Shown here piece by piece: positions 14,290 to 21,309 of a stretch of 21,309 bases of DNA. Every line of letters begins with the position of its first letter. Position 1 is the first letter of the stretch. The translations under genes and the position numbers were made by a program. The notes beneath the pieces were generated by a model. The model was not told the DNA's origin. It saw only the letters and a list, made by a program, of their open reading frames with translations, and ran no database searches. Source of the stretch: DATCZB01 sp035513215 (lineage in GTDB: Bacteria > Pseudomonadota > Gammaproteobacteria > Steroidobacterales > Rariloculaceae). Location of the stretch: NCBI GenBank assembly GCA_035513215.1, contig DATKCK010000046.1, positions 1 through 21,309 of the forward strand. Reading direction: 5' to 3'.

Positions 14290-14297
14290 GGCAGGCG

Positions 14298-15341
14298 ATG
14301 TCCGCGACGCTCGATGAGCTCGCGTCGCGGTACGGATGCCGCGTACAGGGCAGCGGCGCGACGCGCGTCAGCCGCGTCGCGACGCTCGATTCGGCGACGC
14401 CGGACGCCATCAGCTTTCTCGCCAACCCGCTCTACAGGAGCCGCCTGAAGACGACCGGGGCCGGCGCCGTGATCCTCGATTCGGCGTCGAGCCCGGACTG
14501 CCCGGTGCCCTGTCTGATCGCCGCCAATCCTTATGCCGTCTACGCGCAGGTTGCCTGCGAGCTGCACCCGGCGGTCTCGCCCGGCGCCGGCATCCATCCC
14601 GATGCGAGCGTGGCGCCAACCGCCTCGGTCGCGGCCGGCGCCTTCATCGGGCCGCGCGCCGTCGTCGGCGCCGGCGCGACGATCGGCGACGGTGCCGTCG
14701 TCGGCGCCGGCGCGGTTATCGGCGAGCGCGTCTCGATCGGCGGGCAGACGCGGATCGCGCCGCTCGTCAGCGTGCTCGACGGCGTGACGATCGGGGCCCG
14801 CTGTATCGTGCACTCGGGCGCCGTCATCGGCGCCGACGGCTTCGGCTTCGCCGAGGACGACGGGCGCTGGATCAAGGTGCCCCAGATCGGCAGTGTCGTC
14901 GTCGGCGACGACGTCGAGATAGGCGCCAACACGACGATCGATCGCGGCTCGATCGAGGACACTGTCATCGAGGACGGCGTCAAGCTCGACAATCTCGTCC
15001 AGATCGCGCATAACGTCTGCGTCGGCGCGCATACCGTCATGGCGGCCATGTCCGGCGCGGCCGGCAGCACGAAGATCGGCAAGCGCTGCAAGGTCGGCGG
15101 CGGCGTCGCCATCGTGGGGCACCTTTCGATCTGTGACGACGTCATGTTCACGTTTCGCAGCGTCGTCACGAAGTCGGTCACGGAGCCCGGGATCTACGGC
15201 GGTAGCCTACAGGCGAGGGAAGCGTCAAAATGGCGCCGCAGCGCCGCGCGGTTCAAGCAGCTCGACGAGATGCACGACAGCCTGAAGCGGCTCGAGCGGC
15301 GGTTCGAACGACTGGCAGGAAAGACGCCCGACAATGACTGA
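14298..15341 (+). CDS. lpxD: UDP-3-O-(3-hydroxyacyl)glucosamine N-acyltransferase
   Basis: LpxD adds the second, N-linked 3-hydroxyacyl chain from acyl-ACP in lipid A synthesis (third step, cytoplasm). The 347 residues compare with 341 in E. coli. A uridine-binding N-terminal domain (about 1-100) precedes a left-handed beta-helix of hexapeptide repeats (PDASVAPTASVAAGAFIGPR, GADGFGFAEDDGRW, IGANTTIDRGSIEDTVI). The catalytic His in LVQIAHNV is H238 (H239 in E. coli). A C-terminal helix carries ACP-binding basic residues (SLKRLERRFERL). The ATG at 14298 follows skp by eight nt with AGG nearby. The last eight nt overlap fabZ. The context with fabZ, lpxA and lpxB is the standard lipid A cluster. 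Confidence 0.97.
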   Translation: MSATLDELASRYGCRVQGSGATRVSRVATLDSATPDAISFLANPLYRSRLKTTGAGAVILDSASSPDCPVPCLIAANPYAVYAQVACELHPAVSPGAGIHPDASVAPTASVAAGAFIGPRAVVGAGATIGDGAVVGAGAVIGERVSIGGQTRIAPLVSVLDGVTIGARCIVHSGAVIGADGFGFAEDDGRWIKVPQIGSVVVGDDVEIGANTTIDRGSIEDTVIEDGVKLDNLVQIAHNVCVGAHTVMAAMSGAAGSTKIGKRCKVGGGVAIVGHLSICDDVMFTFRSVVTKSVTEPGIYGGSLQAREASKWRRSAARFKQLDEMHDSLKRLERRFERLAGKTPDND

Positions 15342-15789
15342 GAGCAAGACGATCGACATCGAAGGCATCATCGCGCGCCTGCCGCATCGGTTTCCTTTCC
15401 TTCTCGTCGATCGAATCCTCGACTTCGAGGTCGGCGAGCACATCGTGGCGATCAAGAACGTCACGTTCAACGAGGCGCACTTCGTCGGTCACTTCCCGCA
15501 GCACCCCGTCATGCCCGGCGTGCTGGTTATCGAGGCCCTGGCGCAGGCAGCCGGCGTCCTTGCCTGGGAGAGCGCGAAGGAAGAAGCCGAAAAGATCACG
15601 ATTCTCTATCTCGCGGGTCTCGAGGACGTGCGCTTCAAGCATCCGGTGACACCCGGCGATCAGATCACACTCAAGGCCAGGCTCGCGCGCCGCAAGCGGG
15701 CACTCTGGCGATTCGAATGCGCCGCCGAGGTCGACGGCAAGGTCGCGGCCGAGGCCGTGATCCTGATGGTCACCAGGAAAGAGCCTTGA
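15334..15789 (+). CDS. fabZ: 3-hydroxyacyl-[acyl-carrier-protein] dehydratase FabZ
   Basis: FabZ dehydrates 3-hydroxyacyl-ACP in fatty acid synthesis and so competes with LpxA and LpxD for the same pool. This is why the genes are co-transcribed. The 151 residues match the hot-dog fold family. LPHRFPFLLVDRI opens the protein. The active site is in FVGHFPQHPVMPGVLVIEAL, with H53 and E67. DVRFKHPVTPGDQ follows. It starts inside the end of lpxD (ATG at 15334, lpxD stop at 15339), and its TGA overlaps the TTG start of lpxA. No strong Shine-Dalgarno is visible at normal spacing, so translational coupling to lpxD is likely. Confidence 0.97.
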   Translation: MTESKTIDIEGIIARLPHRFPFLLVDRILDFEVGEHIVAIKNVTFNEAHFVGHFPQHPVMPGVLVIEALAQAAGVLAWESAKEEAEKITILYLAGLEDVRFKHPVTPGDQITLKARLARRKRALWRFECAAEVDGKVAAEAVILMVTRKEP

Positions 15790-16556
15790 TCGACGAGCGT
15801 GCGGTCATATCGCCGCAGGCGCGATTGCACGAAAACGTCAGTGTCGGCCCTTATGCCGTCATCGGCCCCGACGTCGAGATCGGGAGCGGCACGCGCCTCG
15901 AGCCTCATGTCGTCATCAAGGGGCCGACGACGCTCGGGCGCGACAATCACATCTTCCAGTTCGCTTCGATCGGGGACGACCCGCAGGACAAGAAGTACGC
16001 GGGCGAACGGACGAAGCTCGTCATCGGCGACCGCAACACGATCCGCGAGTACACGACGATCAATCGCGGCACGGTCCAGGACGAGGGCGTCACGCGGCTC
16101 GGCGACGACAACTGGATCATGGCCTATTCTCATATCGCCCATGACTGCGTCGTCGGCAATCACACGATCTTCGCCAACAACGCGTCGATCGCGGGGCACG
16201 TCCACGTCGACGATTACGCGATCCTCGGCGGATTCACGGCCGTCCATCAGTTTTGCCGCATCGGCGAGAACGCGCTCGCGAGCATGTTCACCTACGTCAC
16301 CAAGGACGTGCCGGCCTTCACGATCGTTTCCGGCCGCCCGGCCGAGCCCCGCGGCATCAATGTCGAGGGGCTGAAGCGGCGCGGCTTCACGCTGGAACAG
16401 GTGCGCGAGGTTCGCGAAGCCTATCGCACGGTCTATCGGCAAGGCCTGACGCTCGAGGCAGCGATCGCCGCGCTCAGGGCGGCGGGCGAAGCCGACGCGC
16501 GCGTCGCCCGCTTCGTCGCATCGCTGAAGAGCGGCACGCGCGGGCTCGTCCGCTAG
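15786..16556 (+). CDS. lpxA: UDP-N-acetylglucosamine O-acyltransferase
   Basis: LpxA starts lipid A synthesis by moving a 3-hydroxyacyl chain from ACP to the 3-OH of UDP-GlcNAc. The 256-residue product (262 in E. coli) is a left-handed beta-helix (VGPYAVIGPDVEIG, FQFASIGDDPQDKKYAGE, GHVHVDDYAILGG) with a helical C-terminus (GINVEGLKRRGF to TRGLVR). The catalytic His in SHIAHDC is H119 (H125 in E. coli). The acyl-chain ruler position, Gly173 in E. coli, is Met167 here, as in Pseudomonas aeruginosa (Met169), suggesting a C10 donor. TTG at 15786 gives MIDERAV, aligning with E. coli MIDKSAF, and overlaps the fabZ stop by four nt. An upstream in-frame extension within fabZ is a shadow. Confidence 0.95.
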   Translation: MIDERAVISPQARLHENVSVGPYAVIGPDVEIGSGTRLEPHVVIKGPTTLGRDNHIFQFASIGDDPQDKKYAGERTKLVIGDRNTIREYTTINRGTVQDEGVTRLGDDNWIMAYSHIAHDCVVGNHTIFANNASIAGHVHVDDYAILGGFTAVHQFCRIGENALASMFTYVTKDVPAFTIVSGRPAEPRGINVEGLKRRGFTLEQVREVREAYRTVYRQGLTLEAAIAALRAAGEADARVARFVASLKSGTRGLVR

Positions 16557-17731
16557 TGTCCGGGGCCAAGGCGCCCGTGCGCATCGCGATCTCGGCCGGC
16601 GAGTCCTCCGGCGACACGCTCGGCGCCGGCCTGATCCGCGCGCTGAAGGCCTCGGTGCCGGGTGTTGGATCCCTGGATGTTTTCGGCATCGCGGGACCGG
16701 CGATGCGCGCCGCCGGGTGCGAGGCCTGGTACCGCAGCGAGGCACTCTCGGTCATGGGTCTCGCCGAGGTCTTAAGGCATCTGCCACGGCTTTTGCGGCT
16801 GCGCAGCGAGTTCGCCGAGCGCCTGCTCAGCGCGCCGCCCGACGTCTTCTGCGGCATCGATTCGCCGGACTTCAATCTGCCGCTGGCGAGGCGCCTCAAG
16901 TCGGCCGGGATCCGCACTGTCCAATACGTCAGTCCGCAGGTCTGGGCCTGGCGGCAGTCTCGCGTGAAGACCATTGCGAAGTCGGTCGACGAAGTGCTTT
17001 GCCTGCTGCCGTTCGAGACCGACTTCTATGCCGAGCACGGCGTGGCGGCGCGATTCGTCGGCCACCCGCTGGCGGACGAGATTCCGCTCGATGTCGACCG
17101 CGCCGAGGCGCGCGCCGGGCTCGGTCTCGCGCCCGACCGGCCGCTGCTCGCGCTGTTGCCCGGCAGCCGCCGCAGCGAGGTCAGCCGGCTCGCGCAGCCC
17201 TTCGCCGAGACGGCCGAATGGCTCACCGGGCGCGTCGCGGACCTGGGAGTTGCCGTTGCGATCGCGCACGAGGGCTTGAGCGACGAATGGGCCGCGCACT
17301 CGGCGGGCGTCGCGCCGGCAGGCACGTTTGCGTGTTACGTCGGCCGGGCGCGCGAGGTCATGAGCGCCGCCGACGTCGTGCTGACGGCGTCGGGCACGGC
17401 GAGCCTCGAAGCCATGCTGCTCAGGCGTCCGATGGTCGTCGCCTACCGGATGTCGGCGGTGTCCTATTGGCTCTTCAGTCGCATGGGCATTCAGAAGCTG
17501 CCGTTCTACTCGCTGCCGAATCTGCTCGCCGGCCGCGAGCTCGCCGCCGAGTACGTTCAGGGCGAGGTGCGCGCCGATGTGCTCGGGCCCGCTCTGTTGC
17601 GCTGCTTCGACCGGGGCGGCGATGAACGCGAGCGCGATGCGCTGATGCAGTTGCTGCACGAGCGGCTGCGGCGCGGGGCGAGCGCCAGGGCCGCCGAAGC
17701 CTTGCTCACGCTCGCTGGAAGCGCGGTATAG
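16556..17731 (+). CDS. lpxB: Lipid-A-disaccharide synthase
   Basis: LpxB is a GT19 glycosyltransferase that joins lipid X to UDP-2,3-diacylglucosamine, giving the tetra-acyl disaccharide backbone at the inner membrane. The 391 residues compare with 382 in E. coli. Family motifs are IAISAGESSGDTLGAGLIRA, VMGLAEVLRHLPRLL, GIDSPDFNLPLARRLK, YVSPQVWAWRQSRV, GHPLADEIPL, LLPGSRRSEVSRL and SGTASLEAMLLRRPMVVAYR. GTG at 16556 shares one base with the lpxA stop (TAGTG). It was chosen because it sits just before VRIAISAGESSGD, and any longer reading would run deep into lpxA. The stop overlaps dnaE in the same TAGTG way. rnhB, usually the next gene, is absent. Confidence 0.95.
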   Translation: MSGAKAPVRIAISAGESSGDTLGAGLIRALKASVPGVGSLDVFGIAGPAMRAAGCEAWYRSEALSVMGLAEVLRHLPRLLRLRSEFAERLLSAPPDVFCGIDSPDFNLPLARRLKSAGIRTVQYVSPQVWAWRQSRVKTIAKSVDEVLCLLPFETDFYAEHGVAARFVGHPLADEIPLDVDRAEARAGLGLAPDRPLLALLPGSRRSEVSRLAQPFAETAEWLTGRVADLGVAVAIAHEGLSDEWAAHSAGVAPAGTFACYVGRAREVMSAADVVLTASGTASLEAMLLRRPMVVAYRMSAVSYWLFSRMGIQKLPFYSLPNLLAGRELAAEYVQGEVRADVLGPALLRCFDRGGDERERDALMQLLHERLRRGASARAAEALLTLAGSAV

Positions 17732-20700
17732 TGTCGAGGGTGAGCCCGAACTTCGTTCACCTCAGGGTGCACAGCGAGTATTCGCTGATCGACAGCGTCG
17801 TTCGCGTCCGCCCGCTCGCGCAAAAGGCAGGCGAGCTCGGCATGGCGGCGCTTGCCCTGACCGATGCCGGCAACGTCTCGGGCCTGGTCAAGTTCCACCG
17901 CGCCGCGATCGATGCAGGCGTCAAGCCGATCATTGGCGCCGACGTCTTCGTCGAAGCCGAGCTCGGTGCGCGGTCGCCGTCGCGGCTTTGCATTTTGTGC
18001 TTGAACGAAGCGGGCTACCGCCAACTGAGCCGCCTGCTGACGCGAGCTCACGCCGGTGAGCATGATCACTCGCGGTCGCTGATCCGGCGCGAGTGGCTCG
18101 AGCCTGAAGCGCTCGATCAGCTCATTGCGATTTCGGGCGCGGAGGCCGGCGCGATCGGCCAGGCGCTCGAGCGCCAGACCGACGATGCCGACCGTCTCGC
18201 GGCGGAATATGCGGCGCTCTTCCCCGGGCGTTTCTACGTCGAGCTCAACCGACTCGGCCGGGCGAGCGAGGCGGCGTATATCGGGCAGGCCGTTCGTCTG
18301 GCGGCGCGTCATCGGCTGCCGGTCGTCGCCACGAACGACGTGCGCTTCGTCAAGGCAGAGGAGTTCGACGCGCACGAGACGCGCGTTTGCATCGCCAGCG
18401 GCCGGACGCTCGGCGATGCTGATCGTCCGCGCGACTACACCGAAGAGCAGTATCTGAAGTCGGCCGAGGAAATGGTCGAGCTCTTCGGCGATCTGCCCGA
18501 GGCGCTCGAGAATTCCGTCGAGATCGCCAGGCGCTGCAACTTCATGCTCGAGACGGACGCCGTGCACATGCCGCAATTTGAGGTGCCGGCCGGCTCGACG
18601 GCCGAGGCCCTGCTGCGCGAGCGCTCGGCCGCGGGTCTTGCAGCACGCATGGCGCGCCAGGCGCTGTCCCCGGCCGCCGGCGGCCCGGTGGCCGCGGGCG
18701 ACCGGGAGACGTACGAGCCGAGACTCGCGGCCGAGCTCGACGTGATCTGCCGCATGGGGTTCGAGGGCTACTTTCTGATCGTCGCCGACTTCATCGCCTG
18801 GGCGCGCGACAACGGCATACCGGTCGGGCCCGGCCGCGGCTCGGGTGCGGGCTCGCTCGTCGCCTACTCGCTCGGGATCACGGATCTCGATCCGATCGAG
18901 CACGACCTCCTGTTCGAGCGGTTTCTGAATCCGGAGCGCGTTTCGATGCCGGATTTCGATATCGATTTCTGCATCGAAGGGCGCGATCGCGTCATCGACT
19001 ATGTCTCTCGCCGGTACGGTCGCGACAAGGTCTCGCAGATCATCACTTTCGGCACGATGGCCGCGAAAGCCGTCGTTCGCGACGTCGGCCGCGTGCTCGG
19101 TTATCCGTACGGCTACGTCGACCGCATCGCCAAGCTGATTCCGTTCGAGCTCGGGATCACGCTCGACAAGGCGCTCGACGACGACGAGGAGCTCAAGGGT
19201 CTCTACGAGACCGAGGAGGAGGTGCGCTCGCTGCTCGATCTTGCGAGAGAGCTCGAAGGGCTCGCGCGCAATGCCGGCACGCATGCCGGCGGCGTCGTGA
19301 TCGCGCCGAGGGATCTCACCGAGTTCATGCCGCTTTACTCGGATCCCGAGAGCGCCTCGCTGACGCAGCTCGACAAGGACGACCTCGAGACCATCGGCCT
19401 CGTCAAGTTCGATTTCCTGGGGCTCAAGACGCTGACGATCATCGACAAGGCCGTCCGCGCGATCAATCGGGAGCGCGAAGCGCTCGGTGAGCCGCCGGTC
19501 GACATCGGCGCGCTGCCCGTCGACGACGAGAAGACGTACGCGCTCCTTCGAAGCTGCGAGACCACGGCCGTGTTTCAGCTCGAGTCGCGCGGCATGCGCG
19601 ATCTGATCAAACGTATTCAGCCGGACCGTTTCGGCGATCTCGTCGCGATCGTCGCGCTGTTTCGCCCCGGGCCGATGCACATGGCCGACGATTTCATCAG
19701 CCGCAAGCAGGGCAAGGAGAGAATCGACTACCTGCATCCGAAGCTCGAGCCGATATTGAAACCGACCTATGGCGTCATCCTCTATCAGGAGCAAGTCATG
19801 CAGGTCGCGCAGGAGCTTGCCGGGTACTCGCTCGGGGGCGCGGATCTGTTGCGCCGCGCCATGGGCAAGAAGAAGCCCGAGGAGATGGCCGAGCAGCGCC
19901 AGGTCTTTCTCGACGGCGCCGAGGCGCGTGGCGTCGAGCCCGGTCGCGCCGCCTATATCTTCGATCTGATGGAGAAGTTCGCCGGCTACGGCTTCAACAA
20001 GTCGCACTCGGCCGCGTATGCGCTGCTCGCCTATCAGACGGCCTGGCTCAAGGCTCATTACCCTGAAGCCTTCATGGCCGCCGTCATGACGGCCGACATG
20101 GACAACACCGACAAGCTCGTCATTCTGAAGGACGACTGCAAGCGGCTCGGTATCGCGATCGCGCCGCCGACCGTCAATGCCTCGTCTTTCGGCTTCACGG
20201 TGGGCGGCCCGAAGCGGATCGTCTACGGGCTCGGCGCGATCAAGGGCGTCGGCCGCAGCGTCGTCGACCACCTCGTCGCCGAGCGTGAGCGCAGCGGCCC
20301 CTACCGCGACCTGTCGGACCTTTGCCGGCGCATCGACTCGAACCGGATCGGGCGCCGCGTGCTCGAGGCCCTGACTTGCGCCGGCGCGCTCGACGATCTC
20401 GGCCGCAACAGGCCGACGCTGCTCGGCGCCATCGAGGCCAGTCTGCGCCTGGCCGAGAGTGCGGCACAGGCCGAAGCGGCGGGCCAGGGCGCGCTCTTCG
20501 GCGGCGCGCTCAGCCTCGGCGAGCTCTCGGTCGTCGTCAGCGACGAGCCCGACTGGACGCGGCGTCAGCGGCTGCGGCGCGAGCGCGAGAGTCTCGGGCT
20601 CTATCTGACGGGCCATCCGTTCGAGGAATACGAGCGGGACTGGAACCAGCTCGGACAGGGCTGCATCGCCAAGGTGGTCGGCGCGCGGCCCGAGCCCGCG

Positions 20701-21228
20701 CCGCAGGAGCGCTTCTCGGCGCGATTCGACGTTGTGGTCGCCGGCGTCGTCATGGATTTGAGGCGCCGCGGCAATCGCGTCTCCGTCGTGCTCGACGACG
20801 ACACCGACCAGGTCGAGGTCACGGTGTTCGACGAGCTCTATGCCGCGTGCCGGCACCTGCTCGCCAAGGATCAGGTTCTCGTCGTCGACGGCCAGCTTCG
20901 CTTCGACGACTTTCTCGGGGCCTGGCGCGTGACGGCCAAGAGCATTCGCTCGGTCGACGATGCGATCGCGGAGTACGCGCGGCGCATCACGATCACACTG
21001 ACCGAGAACGTCGACGCCAAGCTGATAGACCAGCTCAGGGATGCGCTCGAGCCGCACCGCAACGGCAGCTGCGAGGTCAGCATCCGCTATTCGAGCCCCG
21101 TCGGCGAGGCGCAGCTCGTCTGCGGCGGCGACTGGACCGTCAGACCGACGCGCGAGCTGCTCGACGACCTGAGCCTCTTGCTCGGCGACGGCTGCTACCG
21201 CATCCACTGCCCGCCCCCACTCACCTGA
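17731..21228 (+). CDS. dnaE: DNA polymerase III subunit alpha
   Basis: DnaE is the catalytic subunit of the replicative polymerase. The 1165 residues match the full-length type (1160 in E. coli). An N-terminal PHP domain (FVHLRVHSEYSLIDSVV, ALALTDAGNVSGLVKF) is followed by the polymerase core. The core contains GPGRGSGAGSLVAYSLGITD, PDFDIDF with catalytic D408 and D410, and FDFLGLKTLTI with D561, matching D401, D403 and D555. YGFNKSHSAAYALLAYQTAW follows. A sliding-clamp motif QGALF lies at 919-923, and an OB-fold region is near VVVAGVVMDLRRRGNRVSVV. GTG at 17731 shares one base with the lpxB TAG; GTG at 17740 is a possible alternative start. The gene ends eight nt before the terminal repeat element. 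Confidence 0.97.
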   Translation: MSRVSPNFVHLRVHSEYSLIDSVVRVRPLAQKAGELGMAALALTDAGNVSGLVKFHRAAIDAGVKPIIGADVFVEAELGARSPSRLCILCLNEAGYRQLSRLLTRAHAGEHDHSRSLIRREWLEPEALDQLIAISGAEAGAIGQALERQTDDADRLAAEYAALFPGRFYVELNRLGRASEAAYIGQAVRLAARHRLPVVATNDVRFVKAEEFDAHETRVCIASGRTLGDADRPRDYTEEQYLKSAEEMVELFGDLPEALENSVEIARRCNFMLETDAVHMPQFEVPAGSTAEALLRERSAAGLAARMARQALSPAAGGPVAAGDRETYEPRLAAELDVICRMGFEGYFLIVADFIAWARDNGIPVGPGRGSGAGSLVAYSLGITDLDPIEHDLLFERFLNPERVSMPDFDIDFCIEGRDRVIDYVSRRYGRDKVSQIITFGTMAAKAVVRDVGRVLGYPYGYVDRIAKLIPFELGITLDKALDDDEELKGLYETEEEVRSLLDLARELEGLARNAGTHAGGVVIAPRDLTEFMPLYSDPESASLTQLDKDDLETIGLVKFDFLGLKTLTIIDKAVRAINREREALGEPPVDIGALPVDDEKTYALLRSCETTAVFQLESRGMRDLIKRIQPDRFGDLVAIVALFRPGPMHMADDFISRKQGKERIDYLHPKLEPILKPTYGVILYQEQVMQVAQELAGYSLGGADLLRRAMGKKKPEEMAEQRQVFLDGAEARGVEPGRAAYIFDLMEKFAGYGFNKSHSAAYALLAYQTAWLKAHYPEAFMAAVMTADMDNTDKLVILKDDCKRLGIAIAPPTVNASSFGFTVGGPKRIVYGLGAIKGVGRSVVDHLVAERERSGPYRDLSDLCRRIDSNRIGRRVLEALTCAGALDDLGRNRPTLLGAIEASLRLAESAAQAEAAGQGALFGGALSLGELSVVVSDEPDWTRRQRLRRERESLGLYLTGHPFEEYERDWNQLGQGCIAKVVGARPEPAPQERFSARFDVVVAGVVMDLRRRGNRVSVVLDDDTDQVEVTVFDELYAACRHLLAKDQVLVVDGQLRFDDFLGAWRVTAKSIRSVDDAIAEYARRITITLTENVDAKLIDQLRDALEPHRNGSCEVSIRYSSPVGEAQLVCGGDWTVRPTRELLDDLSLLLGDGCYRIHCPPPLT

Positions 21229-21235
21229 CTCCCAA

Positions 21236-21309
21236 AATGGGGTCAAATGGGGTCAGACCCCTTTCAGGTTGGGTCAGACCCCTTCAGGTTCGCAACCTGA
21301 AGGGGTCAA
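21236..21309. repeat. Modular palindromic repeat, copy 3 (window edge)
   Basis: Two tandem 10-mers AATGGGGTCA (21236-21245, 21246-21255) lead into the box GGGGTCAGACCCC (21249-21261). Linker TTTCAGGTT (21262-21270) and a second box GGGTCAGACCCC (21271-21282) follow. A 14-bp stem then runs 21277-21290 with 21294-21307 around the loop CGC. The modules are the same as at 901-967 and 1-37 but in a different arrangement. The element lies just after dnaE, where accA is found in relatives, and could act at the 3' end of the dnaE message. The window stops inside or at the end of it. Confidence 0.9.

Noticed and set aside
17762..17790. DnaE PHP domain change (HSEYS instead of HSDYS) as loss of function
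   Set aside because: This is a conservative Asp/Glu difference, and the PHP site is already degenerate in many gammaproteobacterial DnaE proteins; all polymerase Asp residues are present.
17557..21246. 1229-codon minus-strand open frame opposite dnaE
   Set aside because: It is a full-length shadow of dnaE with low-complexity composition and no family signature.
1..21309. tRNA, rRNA, prophage or transposase genes
   Set aside because: No cloverleaf, rRNA segment, phage protein or transposase motif was recognised; the coding space is filled by housekeeping genes.

Overview
The window is a GC-rich chromosomal segment of a Gram-negative bacterium, almost certainly a gammaproteobacterium. It carries the conserved block map-glnD-dapD facing away from rpsB-tsf-pyrH-frr-uppS-cdsA-rseP-bamA-skp-lpxD-fabZ-lpxA-lpxB-dnaE. 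This order and divergent layout are known from Escherichia and Pseudomonas. The genus cannot be named from sequence reading alone. Nearly every base is coding and every core gene looks intact.

Layout. Minus strand, read right to left: map (N-terminal methionine removal), glnD (nitrogen-sensing PII uridylyltransferase) and dapD (lysine/diaminopimelate synthesis), positions 4449 to 51. Positions 4450-4759 are a divergent control region. It holds a three-copy imperfect tandem repeat of about 33 bp upstream of map, a good sigma70-type promoter with a GC-only discriminator for rpsB, a weaker overlapping candidate promoter facing map, and a structured rpsB leader. Plus strand, 4760 to 21228, is one tightly packed gene train. 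It starts with translation (S2, EF-Ts) and UMP kinase, followed by ribosome recycling factor. Envelope precursor synthesis comes next (UppS, CdsA), then outer-membrane protein assembly (RseP, BamA, Skp), lipid A synthesis (LpxD, FabZ, LpxA, LpxB) and the replicative polymerase subunit DnaE. From uppS onward many genes overlap by 1-8 nt, and several start with TTG or GTG. This suggests translational coupling.

Departures from the usual locus. (1) dxr, normally between frr and uppS or between cdsA and rseP, is absent; rnhB, normally between lpxB and dnaE, is also absent. (2) Ribosomal protein S2 has a C-terminal tail of about 180 residues built from in-frame 21-bp and 18-bp repeats. (3) LpxA has Met at the acyl-chain ruler position, which predicts a short (C10-type) hydroxyacyl lipid A. 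(4) The BamA signal peptide is built on three perfect 12-bp repeats, RseP has a loop insertion and Skp is acidic.

The most unusual non-coding structure is a family of modular palindromes based on a 13-bp box GGGGTCAGACCCC and a CAGGTT-containing linker. It occurs at both window ends (1-37 and 21236-21309). Between glnD and dapD (901-967) it forms a perfect 67-bp inverted repeat with 33-bp arms around one central base. These look like REP/MITE-type dispersed elements, possibly mobilised by a transposase encoded elsewhere. No transposase, phage gene, CRISPR array, rRNA or tRNA is visible in the window.
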